This document shows positions 1 through 9,114 of a DNA stretch of 64,000 bases, in pieces; the stretch's first letter is position 1, and each line of letters starts with the position of its first letter. Made by a program: the position numbers and the translations under genes. Source of the stretch: Mantis religiosa. Its lineage: Eukaryota; Arthropoda; Insecta; Mantodea; Mantidae. The DNA lies in NCBI GenBank assembly GCA_030765055.1, contig CM060958.1, forward strand, positions 111,607,627-111,671,626. Direction: 5' to 3'. Below the pieces are notes generated by a model. It did not search any database and had not been told where the DNA came from. It saw nothing but the letters and a program-made list of their open reading frames with translations.

Positions 1-325
1 TCCCAACGTGTGTGTGATGCCCAATAAAATGTTCAGTATTTCAGAAAGTGATCTTAAGGTAATTCGTCGATGCTCTCTCACAATGGCATCAGGACTGTTG
101 GTATTTTCTTCCGTAAGAGCAGTAACTGCAGCAGCGGGTCCACTTTCCTCTGAAATTGATTGTTTCCCCTCTTTAAACATTTTAAACCACCTTCAAGCTA
201 TGCTGTAGGGAAGAACAGTCTCTCCATAGGCCTCCTGTACCATTGTATAGGTCTCAACTGACGATTTGTTGAGACGAAAGCAGAATTTCAAAGCCGTATA
301 TTGTTCCTCGCGCGTTACCTCAATT
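1..325 (-). mobile_element. mariner transposase N-terminal remnant, cut by window edge
   Basis: Read on the minus strand, this stretch translates with an in-frame stop into a typical mariner N-terminus: a first helix-turn-helix resembling EQYTALKFCFRLNKS, then EAYGETVLPYS, RWFKMFKEGKQS and a second HTH around REHRRITLRSLSEIL. The order and spacing match mariner DNA-binding domains. The catalytic part lies beyond position 1. It is a dead copy in intron 6 of the phosphatase gene. No terminal inverted repeat could be fixed on the right side. Confidence 0.75.
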
Positions 326-608
326 GCAGCGGTAGGTGATAATGAACATATCTGAACTTGCCTGGTTCTCACAGGCGGGTACCAGGAGTACCGACAGTGA
401 AACTACTACTGCGTGTTTGTTTCACATTAAGCTAACAGAATGTAATAAGATTGAATTTTAGTGCGAAAAATTATGACCGTAAAAACTTATGATCATTCTT
501 TATTGAACAGCACTCATAGATTTTGTTATACGAGGTATCTATTGAAAGTGACCTTACTGAAACGAAATGCACTAACCTAGTGTAGGCAGATAAAAAGTAT
601 TAGCTTAC
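326..608. other. intron sequence, no feature seen
   Basis: This is AT-rich intronic DNA between the mariner remnant and the splice donor of phosphatase exon 6. The next phosphatase exon, which must start in phase 1 and should encode the remaining zinc ligands, is not here and must lie to the left of the window. Confidence 0.5.
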
Positions 609-810
609 CTAGCAGATACTCCGTTGAAGCAGGATTCACTCCTTTTAGGCCGTCTTTGCTCCATACATAAGAGTAGTTGACGTTTCTGGCGATCTTGTCC
701 TTAATCCACGCGTCGATCAAATCAACTCCATCCTTCCTCTTGCCCTTATGTCCTTCCTCATCTTTAACGGTCTTGGGGCGGAACTCCCGACGTCCTCCCC
801 CCATTATCAC
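609..810 (-). CDS. Alp: alkaline phosphatase, exon 6
   Basis: The acceptor CTTACAG lies just upstream (minus strand) and the donor is G|GTAAGC. The exon is 202 nt, enters in phase 0 and leaves one base, and encodes residues 244-310 of the reconstructed protein. It begins VIMGGGRREF, the glycine-rich segment that follows the catalytic Arg region in animal alkaline phosphatases, and ends in NPASTEYLL, just before the segment that in relatives holds the Glu/Asp/His metal ligands. Those ligands must be in exons left of the window. The enzyme family hydrolyses phosphomonoesters and is usually membrane-anchored (GPI) and secreted in insects. The reading frame is intact. Confidence is high because five upstream exons join in phase. 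Confidence 0.93.
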
Positions 811-1269
811 CTGTAAGGATTTTATTCTTGCTTTTAAAAATTGCTGTGTAATAGTGACATGCTCTCCATTAATGTACTGTATGCTTGTAGAGTAATGAAG
901 TACTAACATTTAAATCTGTGACATACATACATGCACAACATGTCAGTGTGTTCAAGGTGTGAACAGTAAATTTTGTCGCTGAGTGATTTTGAAAGCAATT
1001 TGTATATTAAGCGTAATTTAACACATCTTCAATGACGTTAATTCTGTGATTTCTCCATTCTAAAAACTTAAAGGGAAAGCAAAGTGAGGAACTTCCTGCA
1101 GACTACCATGTTTTTCAAATGGGGAGAGTTTTGAACTGCAGCGAATGAGATGCGTTTGTGTGCATAGCGTTCCCACCTCGTTAGCCCTACTCTCTTTGTA
1201 TTTCCCTCTCTATCGCATTTTACTCTTTCCCTCCCTCTCTTTAGTGCTAGACGTAAGGGAAACCAAACA
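811..1269. other. intron 5, no recognised element
   Basis: This is AT-rich sequence after the exon 6 acceptor with no coding similarity, no terminal repeats and no tRNA-like boxes that I can recognise. Short open frames here show no domain. Confidence 0.4.
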
Positions 1270-1650
1270 CTTAGTGGGTCGATTCAGAAGCGCGAGAGGC
1301 GGGATGCTGGTTGTGCAAGACTGCCTGGAGTATCCTACTGTGGGGAGACGGCCTCGATCTCCGAACCGGCCTCGTGACTGTTTCAGAGCCACGGCATGAG
1401 AGATAACGATTGCCCTAAACCCACCGCCAGGGAGTTTCCATTTGGTAAAGTGTAGGGACCTCGTCCTGTGTACTTTAGTGACTCCTTGGGTTCAGTCGCT
1501 CTCTTTCTCCTCTTGCCCCATCCTCCCTCCCGAGGATGCCTAATTGGGGCGTACGTACAAAAGACCAGTCTGGTCGGGGTGCCGAATCCCCTCCCAACAA
1601 TCCAATCCCCTCTCCGCTCAGACGTTCCAATTTTTCCTAGAGCTGGCCAA
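1270..1650 (+). repeat. repeat family R4, copy a
   Basis: This GC-richer segment shares a core (GGGAGTTTCCA, about 10 bp, then TGTAGGGACC, near 1430-1462) with 26490-26706 and, inverted, with 42590-42790. There are also C-rich stretches such as CCCCATCC downstream. No coding capacity was recognised. It may be the 3' part of a non-autonomous retroposon. A SINE-A follows immediately. Confidence 0.5.
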
Positions 1651-1662
1651 CACCGCGTTAAT

Positions 1663-1905
1663 TGGCCGCGCCGTTGCTGAGTAGTTAGACCGCCTAGCTC
1701 TCACCAGGCGGCCCTGGATCCCAGACGACCGCAAAGTGTTATTTAAGGTGGACAACACGGCGCTGGGGCGGGTTTTCTCCGGAACTCCGGTTTCCCCTGC
1801 CATCTCAATCCACCGGTACTCCATATTCATCTCATGTATCATCAGTGTCACCGCCTACACTGCTGCATGTAGTAAAAGCGGGCGTTAAACACTATACACA
1901 TTTCA
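1663..1905 (+). repeat. SINE-A copy 1 (tRNA-Glu-like head)
   Basis: The tRNA-like head contains a decayed A box (TGCTGAGTAGTTAGA) and the anticodon-arm sequence GCTCTCACC. It is followed by the family body with GCGGGTTTTCTCCGG and CCGGTTTCCCCTGCC and the conserved 3' segment TAGTAAAAGCGGGCGTTAAA. It is about 85-90% like the copy at 4883-5136, which defines the boundaries. No clear target duplication was found. Confidence 0.85.
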
Positions 1906-2034
1906 TTTCATTTTCTGCATCTTAACTTAATTCACACACTTCTGCTAGTAACTTAAAAATTAACAAGAATTTCAATTTTGTCATCACTAAATACCAATCT
2001 AGTAAAATACTATTGCTAATGCCAATGAAATATG

Positions 2035-2980
2035 CGAGGCGTGTACGTGAAGCAAGGTCTCCAAGGCGCTGGAGCCGTGAGGAACGCTATTACGTGAAAT
2101 CCGGCAACACTGGCGTGTAGTTTGGTTTCACCCCTTCAAATGCCCACCACAACGAATCCATTGCAGCCATTAGTCTTGGCTGGGCAGCAGTTTGCGTTGG
2201 AGCTTCCAATCACTTCCTCAGCCAAGTGCGAATTGCGTGCAGTGATCCGTTTTTTGAGTGCCAAGGGCACTACCCCCACTGAAATTTATCGTCAGTTATG
2301 CGAAGTCTATGGGCCACAGAGTATGGACGTCAAAAAAGTGCGAAAGTGGGTCAGAGAGTTCCAAGACCAACGTACAGACGTCCATGATGAACAGCGTTCT
2401 GGTCAGTCTTCGGTTTGAGCCGAAACAATTGCAAAAGTGGAGCAAGAAATGTTTAAAGATCGGCGTGTGACAGTTCGCGAGCTGTGCGAACTTATCCCTG
2501 AAGTCAGTAAGACTACGATTGACAAGATTTTGACCGAACATTTGCATAATCGCAAGGTGTGTGCATCATCACACATCACTACAACTCTGTCCCCATACTG
2601 CACATGCAACGGCTGATCTCCTGGCCCAGTTCGGACGGAACATCCTCACTCATCCCCTTACAGTCCAGACTTAGCACCTAGTGATTATCATCTGTTTCCT
2701 GAGTTGAAGTCACACCTGGGTGGAGCACATTTCCAGACCGACGATGATTTGAAAAACGAGGGTGAGCACTACCTACGCAACTTGGCGGGAGAGTGCTATG
2801 ACAAGGGTATACAAAAACTGCTACAGTGCATGCAAAAGTGCATCGATCGCAATGGTGATTACGTTGAAAAATAGCTGTAAGTTCCGCCTTTCCATCAATG
2901 TAACATTCGATGACAATAAACATGTTTTCTATACTAAATAGAATTGGAGACCTTATTTTTTTTTTTTTTTTTTTTGTACT
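2035..2980 (+). mobile_element. mariner element, internally deleted
   Basis: The left end reads GCGAGGCGTGTACGTG followed by AAGGTCTCCAA. The same AAGGTCTCCAA recurs inverted at about 2944-2953, followed by a run of T, so terminal repeats are present but decayed. Coding (about 2195-2875) starts with the mariner HTH (LRAVIRFLSAKG, TEIYRQLCEVYG) and continues to KTTIDKILTEHLH. It then jumps, around 2590, to the C-terminal part with YSPDLAPSDYHLF and CIDRNGDYVEK. The middle, with the first catalytic Asp and most of the second motif, is deleted, and frames change. It is a dead element in phosphatase intron 5. Confidence 0.8.
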
Positions 2981-3367
2981 CCTACAGACCTCACGTGACA
3001 AAATCTGCCAATCTTTCCTATCTAAGTGTCGCGGAAACCTATGAAGTATGTAATTCAAGGTTACGAAAGTTTGAAGATGTGCCCGGAGCAAATAATACAT
3101 TGTTTGGCATGCATATTGTGTTATTCTTCTTTTTCTCCTGAAATCTCTGGGGAAGCAGTGCATCCAGCGCTTCATTGCACACTTCGCTACTTCTTTGTAT
3201 ACTTCATACAACAGGGAACACTTTACTTGTTAAAAACCATGATCTTATTCGTGCTTCAAAGAAAGAGCCTCAGATTTCTTTCAGAAGTTGAACAGTTTTT
3301 GCACAAATACGCCCGTTTTCGAGTGTTTACGTAACCATTGGTACTTGATAACATGTTTTATTTTCAC

Positions 3368-3559
3368 CTTAATATTTCTGCCTGGATCCCTAAGGATGAG
3401 TTGCTCGGCGATGTCATCACACTTGACTGGATCCGCTTTGGAATCGATGATGTCGCTGTCAGCTTCCCATTCACGCTCTGCCACGTGAGCGTACGTGCCA
3501 GCCGGAGATGCATGTGTAACACGGGAAGTTGTCACGATCCCTGTAGATTTGCCTGCATC
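3368..3559 (-). CDS. Alp: alkaline phosphatase, exon 5
   Basis: The acceptor is TTTTGCAG|GATGCA and the donor AAG|GTGAAA. The exon has 192 nt, phase 0 at both ends, and encodes residues 180-243. It carries VTHASPAG, in which His195 and Ser197 correspond to the His-x-Ser/Thr metal ligands of animal alkaline phosphatases, and YAHVAEREWE, in which Arg208 corresponds to the phosphate-binding catalytic Arg (Arg166 in the E. coli and human numbering). CDDIAEQL matches the conserved helix after it. The frame is intact and joins exon 4 (ends ILKWSQ) and exon 6 (starts VIMGGG). The flanking introns are 4.3 kb and 2.6 kb and hold mariners and SINEs. Confidence 0.95.
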
Positions 3560-3682
3560 CTGCAAAATACCATTAATAACAATGGAGATAATATTCAATT
3601 ACTGAACCAGCTTCTTTATCTTACATCTTGAGTTGGAGGACTTACACACCTCAGGACTTACAAGATAACGTAGTGGGTCACA

Positions 3683-3725
3683 TGCCTATCTAGACCTATC
3701 TAGACCTATCTATACCTATCTAGAT
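3683..3725. repeat. 10-bp minisatellite (ACCTATCTAG)n
   Basis: There are about four direct copies of ACCTATCTAG, one with a single change. They lie directly left of the mariner that begins at 3738. Confidence 0.85.
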
Positions 3726-4711
3726 CCCGGATAGGTACGAGGGTAGTCTGAAAAGTTTCCGACCTCGTAAACATACAAGACATTTCTTCAGAATTATTTA
3801 ATTATTTTTTATTTTTAAACATACTCTCCTTGTAACTCTATACACTTCTCTCAGCGATGCTTCCATCTCTGTAACCCGTTCAAAAAGCACTCGGCGTTTT
3901 CCTCTGCAAAATAATTGTTCACGAAGGTTATCACCTCTTCATTTGACGAAAATCTCTGTCCTCCGAGCTCAATTTTCAGATGAGGAAACAAGTCCCTTGG
4001 GGCTACATCTGGTGAGTAAGACGGATGATCAAACAATTGAAACCGTAATTCATGGATTTGTGCCATTGCGACCGCTAAGGTGTGAGACGGGTTTTCTTTT
4101 TCTGCAAATGTGGCCGTTTTCCCGCAAGTTCTGCCTCCAGTTTGTCAAGTAATGATGCGTAATATGTTCCTGTAATGGATTTTCCCTTTTGAAGATAATC
4201 GATTAAAATACCTCCATGACTATCCCAAAAAAAAAAAAAAAATTCCATCACTTTCCCAGCCGAAAAAAAAAAAACAGTTTTAGCTTTTTTTTTTTGAGCC
4301 GGTTCACCTTTTGCAGTCCACTGTTTGGACTGTATTTTTGTTTAGGGCGTATAATAGTTTAGCCATTAATCGGCGCCAAAACTCGAATTTATTCCGCCTA
4401 AACTGTGCCAACAGAGCGTTGGAAATGTTCATTCGAACACGTTTTTGGTCTAACGTGAGCAAACGCGGCACCCAACGCGCAGAACGCTTTCTCATGTCTA
4501 AAAGTTAATTTAATATGTGACAAACACGTTATTTTGACATGTTCATAGGCTCCACCATTTCTCTCACTTTAATTAGGCGGTCGTCTAGCACCATTTGGTG
4601 AACTTTGTCGATATTTTCGTTGGTAAATTGTAGGTTTTGGACGTCCCTAAAGTTCATCGTCTCCCAAGCTCTTACGGCCATGTTTAAATTCAGCTGCCCA
4701 AAATTTCACTT

Positions 4712-5365
4712 AAAGGAGTTGTTCGGATTGATTTGGACACGAAGGGGCAGTGTGTTCCCGATACCCAGGGAGATCGGGTACTTCCGGCCAAGCGGAGAGG
4801 GTTAAGGGTTGCCTAAGAAGTGCCGGGTACTAGCCTGCAGAACTATTAGAAGGTGTGCTAGATGACCAGGTGGCCCCACCGAAATATGTGTGAAATGTGT
4901 AGTGTTTAACGCCCGCTTTTACTACATACGGCACCGCAGGCGGTGACACTGATGATGCATGAGATGAAGATGGAGCACCGGTGGAATGAGATGGCGGGGG
5001 AAACCGGAGGTCCCGGAGAAAACCCGCCCCAACGCCGTGTTGTCCACCACAAATCTCACTTTGCGGTCGCCTGGGATCGAACCCGGGCCGCCTTGGTGAG
5101 AGCCAAGCGGTCTAACCACTGAGCCACGGCGTGGCTTGGCCCCACCGAGGTTTTTGGTAGTCCTTCTTGCGGGGTTGACGGGCGTAAGTGGCGTATCCAC
5201 TTCCATCCCGTCTTGACGTTGTTGTCAATGGGTCGGGGGGGGGGGGTAAGGCTTTTTAGGTAACCAGATATTGCCCTAGGGAGAGACCCCCGGAGCAATT
5301 CTTCCTCCTGGGTTGAAGGAGGCCAGTCTTCGGACAAGTGGGTAGATCCTCTGAGCATCAATGTG
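4712..5365 (+). repeat. repeat family R5, copy a, split by a SINE
   Basis: Parts at 4712-4882 and 5149-5365 match 57048-57410 in order: TTGTTCGGATTG, GGGGCAGTGTGTTCCCG, GCCGGGTACTAG, then GGCGTATCCACTTCC and a G-run. The unit is about 370 bp, GC-rich and non-coding. It interrupts the mariner transposase, so it is younger than the mariner. No target duplication was identified for R5 itself. Confidence 0.75.
4871..5148 (-). repeat. SINE-A copy 2, full length with 12-bp target duplication
   Basis: The SINE (4883-5136) is flanked by identical 12-bp repeats TGGCCCCACCGA at 4871-4882 and 5137-5148. On the minus strand the head reads GCCACGCCGTGGCTCAGTGG with A box TGGCTCAGTGGTTAGA, a stem CTTGG/CCAAG around loop CTCTCAC (anticodon CTC, Glu), and B box GGTTCGATCCC. 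The body holds GCGGGTTTTCTCCGGGACC and CTCCGGTTTCCCCCGCC. It is inserted in R5, which is inserted in the mariner. This is the best-preserved SINE-A and the youngest layer here. Confidence 0.95.
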
Positions 5366-5924
5366 GTAAATAATGGTGCAGAGTCCCCGTACACAGAATC
5401 CAACTCATCTTTGATTTGCGTAGTCGTATTGCCTTTCAAAAACAAATATTTAATGACAGCTCGATACTCGATTTTGTCCATTTTCATAAAAGCACTCACA
5501 TCAACTCACTCAAACGACTGTTACATAACAACTGAGCGTCCAAAATGGCTGAAACTTTGGTGAGTAACTGTAAACAGTTGAATAACGAAATTCACTAGCT
5601 TTTATTTACGAGTGTTGCGATGTCCATGTTGAGGTCGGAAACTTTTCAGATTACCCTCGTAATCAATCCGATATCTGATATGGAAGAGAAGTTTATAGAA
5701 TCTACGAGTCTATTTTTGTCCTCACCTTATCCCATATGACATTAGTATCACTTGCTTATAGTCCCTCTTTTGGCTGCTGGACTTTTAACTGCGCACAGCA
5801 GCTTGTGACCTATAACCAAATTTACGACAGGAACAACTTCTGCCAATCAACCTAAAGGGAACGCGAATGTATAAATTTCGATTCGTTTACATGCCGGGTA
5901 TGCTTACAAAAAGTAGATAAACCT

Positions 5925-6000
5925 AAGCTCTATGGACCCTGGGGTCATTTGAGCATTATTTCTGTCATTTAATTCATTCATCGTTCGACATGACTTTACC
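5925..6000 (+). repeat. SINE-B 3' fragment
   Basis: This matches the SINE-B 3' part: GGACCCTGGGGTCATTTGAGC, then ATTCATCGTTCGACATGAC. The 5' head is missing. The remaining sequence of 5660-6230 shows no other recognised feature. An open frame at 5990-6220 has no domain I recognise. Confidence 0.7.
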
Positions 6001-6399
6001 TTGGGGGATGTCAATTAAAACTAGTAACTATAAAATATATCTAATTTTAAAATCTAGTTCTACTGTCAAAGATAAAATTCATATTCAACCCACTACTATA
6101 ATTATGGGATTAAAATATTATATTATTGGAACAGTTACTTTAATTTCTTTGCTGGGTGATAGGTCTGCTCCTCGAAACCCTGCTAATTTTCGAATTGATG
6201 ACTTGGTGCTCATCCTGTAGCACTTATCCTGGCTGTTGAGCTTCAGGATTCTAAAGGAACAAACAATAGGTTCAGGGGCTTCAAGAGTACGTCATATAAC
6301 ATTCAAGAGGAGTTAGCCATCACAATGTAGATTCCCAGTTAAGACGAATGCGGCCACGTACATACTGAGTATAGGAGAAGGAAGCTGTCTGTGTGATTT

Positions 6400-7140
6400 C
6401 GACGGTGCCTCTAGATAATGAGATAGCTCAGACCTAAGGAGGGAGTAACTAAAGGACGCCAATTTAGGGTGGCCGCTAAGAGAAGTAAAGACAGGCACTA
6501 GACCGAACGGGGAAGATATTTCCTCCAACATTATCGAATATTAAGTCATACTGGGAACAATGCGAATCACTGAAGAACATGAAAGGTGTGCTCATAGCTT
6601 TGGAGGACCCAAAGTAATAAGCTCCTCTTTCGGAATAATTTGATGGAAGTTCTGGAGGAAGTGCATGAGGGGATTTGGAGAGGATGTCTTGAATCCAAAC
6701 GAGCAATCCTCAAACTCCGACACAGGTACTATTTGCTGAGGCTATGGCAAACGCTGAGAGGTGCCGCATTGTCATGTATACTGCAAGTCGTGGCACACAG
6801 ATCAGGAACCGGGGTCATGCTAGTAGTAAGACGTGATAGCACCCGCTGTGTAAATAAGGAAGTATCTATATGTTGGTAGCCTGGATTACTTCGCTAATAA
6901 GCCGGAGATGCATGCCGTCTCTAAGTAGAGGACAAGCCCATCGTGAACGCCTAAAGGAAAAACTCGTACCGTTGCAGATAGACAGCGATCAGGGCACAAA
7001 CTTTGAGTCGAAAAGAACATGATAATGGAAGCACTGGAACGACTTAGAATGTATAAGAAGCGCACAACACCTCTGCGTTTGCAATCAGATGGCATTGTTG
7101 AATAGTATAGAAAATTATAGAAGGGCAGTTGAAAAAGGTT
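6400..7140 (+). pseudogene. gypsy-type LTR retrotransposon pol remnant (integrase)
   Basis: With several frameshifts and stops, this translates to the integrase part of an insect Ty3/gypsy-like pol. There is an upstream piece resembling the linker before the zinc domain (LKDANLGWPL, around 6450-6480), then KFWRKCMRGFGED and KLRHRYYLLR near 6640-6720, a gap where most of the core should be, and the core motif LQIDSDQGTNFESK (about 6975-7015). After that comes KKRTTPLRLQSDGIVE (about 7050-7100), equivalent to the ALHPQSDG motif. It is antisense to the phosphatase, in intron 4. The element is dead and the C-terminus is absent. Confidence 0.7.
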
Positions 7141-7142
7141 GT

Positions 7143-7600
7143 GGATGTTTCTCGAACTCGAACGTTCTGGAAAGTTCTAGCAGAGATATAAGCTAACGCT
7201 TTCGCAATTTGGATTAGTTCTAGCGAAGTGATTCCTATATAATTTGTACTTAAAGTGAGACAGCCAGTTAAGTGAATTAGTGAATTGACGAAAAGCATTG
7301 TTCTTGGAACCAGTTTTGTGATGACTGCTCTGACGATGTTACTGCAAGAGATTAGAGAGTTTTGTGGTACTATTTTCCAGCAAGTGAACCTACGGAAGGA
7401 GACACTGATACGTGCATTTTTCTCTACGACGCGAACAAAGTGAAGCGAAAGTGAACAGTGGAACTAGTTGTCATTAGTGAAATGATGAGCTGAGTGAAGT
7501 GTTAGGGGAAAAGAGAAGTGGGTTACTAAAGTGACTGAATTACTGAATTGGCAGCTTAAATACTGGTCTGCATTACAAGTAAATCTATTTTATTGTCAGA
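7143..7600 (+). mobile_element. LTR-like remnant following the gypsy pol fragment
   Basis: The position directly after integrase-like coding, a TATATAA at 7236-7242, and GTGA/GTGAAT-rich leader-like sequence resemble the 3' LTR of the gypsy element. The boundaries are not certain: I could not fix TG...CA ends or a target duplication. It could instead be unrelated intron sequence. Confidence 0.4.
7160..7177. promoter_or_regulatory. perfect four-unit heat-shock element pattern
   Basis: The sequence GAAcgTTCtgGAAagTTC is four alternating GAA/TTC units with exact 2-bp spacing, the canonical binding pattern of heat-shock factor. A fifth GAA lies at 7154-7156. It sits about 60 bp upstream of a TATATAA (7236-7242) in the LTR-like remnant. 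Activity is inferred only. Confidence 0.55.
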
Positions 7601-7864
7601 CAGTAAGCACCCAACTATCATATCATACGCGAGTGCTGCAACAGTTTATGAAGTTCCTTCTAAGATAGTTGAATCATTTTGTTGTTGGATAATTTTATTC
7701 TTCATTCATATTTTACTATTAACGCCATTATTTTTGTTTTCTCATAAAAATTGCGATTATCTGCATTCACTTAATATATTATTTGAGACATCTATGGTCT
7801 TAATTTCCAGTTGTAATGAGAACCTTGTTTTATTTTGGAAATGAATATTGTAAGCACTTCTTAC

Positions 7865-8038
7865 CTGTGACCACTTTAGAATCGAGCTCACGTGGTTGCT
7901 CTTGTTCAACATGGCGTTACAGTCCTCCCTTGGAACTGCAGCTGTTACACCTATCGTACCAATGTTAGCCTTTACGCCACCAAGATAAGCAGTGGCGGAG
8001 CAAGCCGAATCTGCTACTTGGCTATTGACACAGTAAGT
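7865..8038 (-). CDS. Alp: alkaline phosphatase, exon 4 (nucleophile exon)
   Basis: The acceptor is TTTTTTGCAG|ACTTAC and the donor TCACAG|GTAAGA. The exon has 174 nt, phase 0 at both ends, residues 122-179. It contains VADSACSATAY, the alkaline phosphatase signature in which Ser132 is the nucleophile phosphorylated during catalysis, followed by LGGVKAN and the segment AAVPREDC. Two cysteines (Cys124 and the one in REDC) match positions that form disulfides in relatives. The join from exon 3 (YSGLSK) into TYCVNSQVADSA fits family alignments. The frame is undamaged although a gypsy remnant and a LINE flank it closely (LINE start about 180 bp away). Confidence 0.96.
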
Positions 8039-8214
8039 CTGCAAAAAATCAAAATAACCACTGAAAACTTTCTGTGAATATTCAAATGTTTTATAATGTA
8101 TTTTAATGATAAAATTAATACTAGTATCATATAGTCACCAGACTGATAGCCGAGGTCGTTAAGACAACAGTTCTACTTCTACCAGACCGTTCTCCTCGAC
8201 TGAGGTTTCTTCTG

Positions 8215-9105
8215 GGAGGGTGGGTGGAATACTACTACTATATGGCTTTTACAGCCCCTTTTGGGCCCCAGCCTTCCTCAGTTTTTGCCTCCATTCATTC
8301 CTATCTTCTGCTTTTCGTCTCCACATTCGGACTCCCAAAATCTGTGAGGCATCTCTTCTTACTGTATCTTCCCAACGGTTTTTTGGCCTGCCTTTAGGTC
8401 TTGTATTGTAAAATTTTCCTTCTAACATTTTTTATGGATCCGTTTCTCTTCCATTCTTTGAACATGTCCCGCCCATCTTAATCTTCTAATCTTAATTTCT
8501 TGTGCTATGTCAATATCTTTGTATATCTCATATAATTATTTATTATACCTGTTTCGCCATACTCCATTAACTTTAGTTGGTCCATATACCCTACGAAGTA
8601 TCTTCCTTTCGAATATTAATAGTTTCTCCTCCATGGCTTAAGTCAATGTCCAAGCCTCGCAGCCATATGTTAACACTGGTTTAATCAATGTTTTATATAA
8701 TCTTATTTTTGTTTTAGGGAATATTATTTTATTCCTAAATATTTTCTGTAATGAGGCATATGCTTTGTTTGCTGCTGTTATCCGAGCCTTTATTTCCGCG
8801 TTTTCATCACTTTTATTATTTATAATTGTTCCTAGATACTTGAAGCTATTAACTGTTTCCAGATGATTTTCTCTAGTGCAGATATTTCTGCTTTTGTTCT
8901 TACTACTTCTCTTTTGTATCATAGCTTTTGTTTTCTCTTTATTTATCATAAGTCCTACTTCCTTTGCATTCTCCTTCAGTTTTGTGTATATTTCTGAGAC
9001 TGCCTTGTTGGTTCTCCCTACTATATTTATGTCATCTGCATATGCTAATAGCTTAAAGATCTGTAATATATTGTGGGGTGGGCGGAATCTAGAATACAAA
9101 TTTTA
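8215..9105 (-). mobile_element. LINE 3' part, reverse transcriptase C-terminus
   Basis: The minus-strand frame from 9099 reads LAYADDINIVGRTNKA (the YADD active-site box), LMINKEKTKAM, FKYLGTIINN and, near the end, LIKPVLTYGCEAWTLT. It continues with ERKILRRVYGP and RLRWAGHVQRM through 8638-8230 with a few stops. This is the common insect LINE type with the GCEAWTL motif (RTE/Jockey-like clades; I cannot assign the clade). It is 5'-truncated at about 9105 and sits in phosphatase intron 3 in the same orientation as the gene. Confidence 0.85.
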
Positions 9106-9114
9106 AGTAAGTGT

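Larger units (their letters stand above)
3738..5659 (-). mobile_element. mariner element with intact 29-bp TIRs, disabled by insertion and mutation
   Basis: The ends are 3738-3766 and 5631-5659, inverted repeats of 29 bp with one mismatch beginning CGAGGGTARTCTGAAAAG, each flanked by the TA target duplication (3736-3737, 5660-5661). On the minus strand the transposase starts MDKIEYRAVIKYLFLKG and QIKDELDSVYGDSAP, is cut by an insertion (about 4712-5365), and resumes with NENIDKVHQMVLDDRR, KRSARWVPRLLTLDQK, GTYYASLLDKLEAEL and, near 3851-4066, the C-terminal DLFPHLKIELGGQRFSSNEE. Stops and A-runs (4230-4300) break it. It lies in phosphatase intron 4. Confidence 0.92.

Noticed and set aside
577..909. 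Full 110-codon frame as a single-exon gene
   Set aside because: Only 609-810 is coding. Splice borders and phase make it phosphatase exon 6, and the extension into MLVLHYSTSIQ is intron.
3281..3631. Plus-strand frames overlapping phosphatase exon 5
   Set aside because: They are shadows of the exon on the minus strand.
8140..8215. Another tRNA-derived SINE paired with 29745-29850
   Set aside because: Only a short GAGGTCGTWA-type similarity and no intact A/B box pair, too weak to list as a family.
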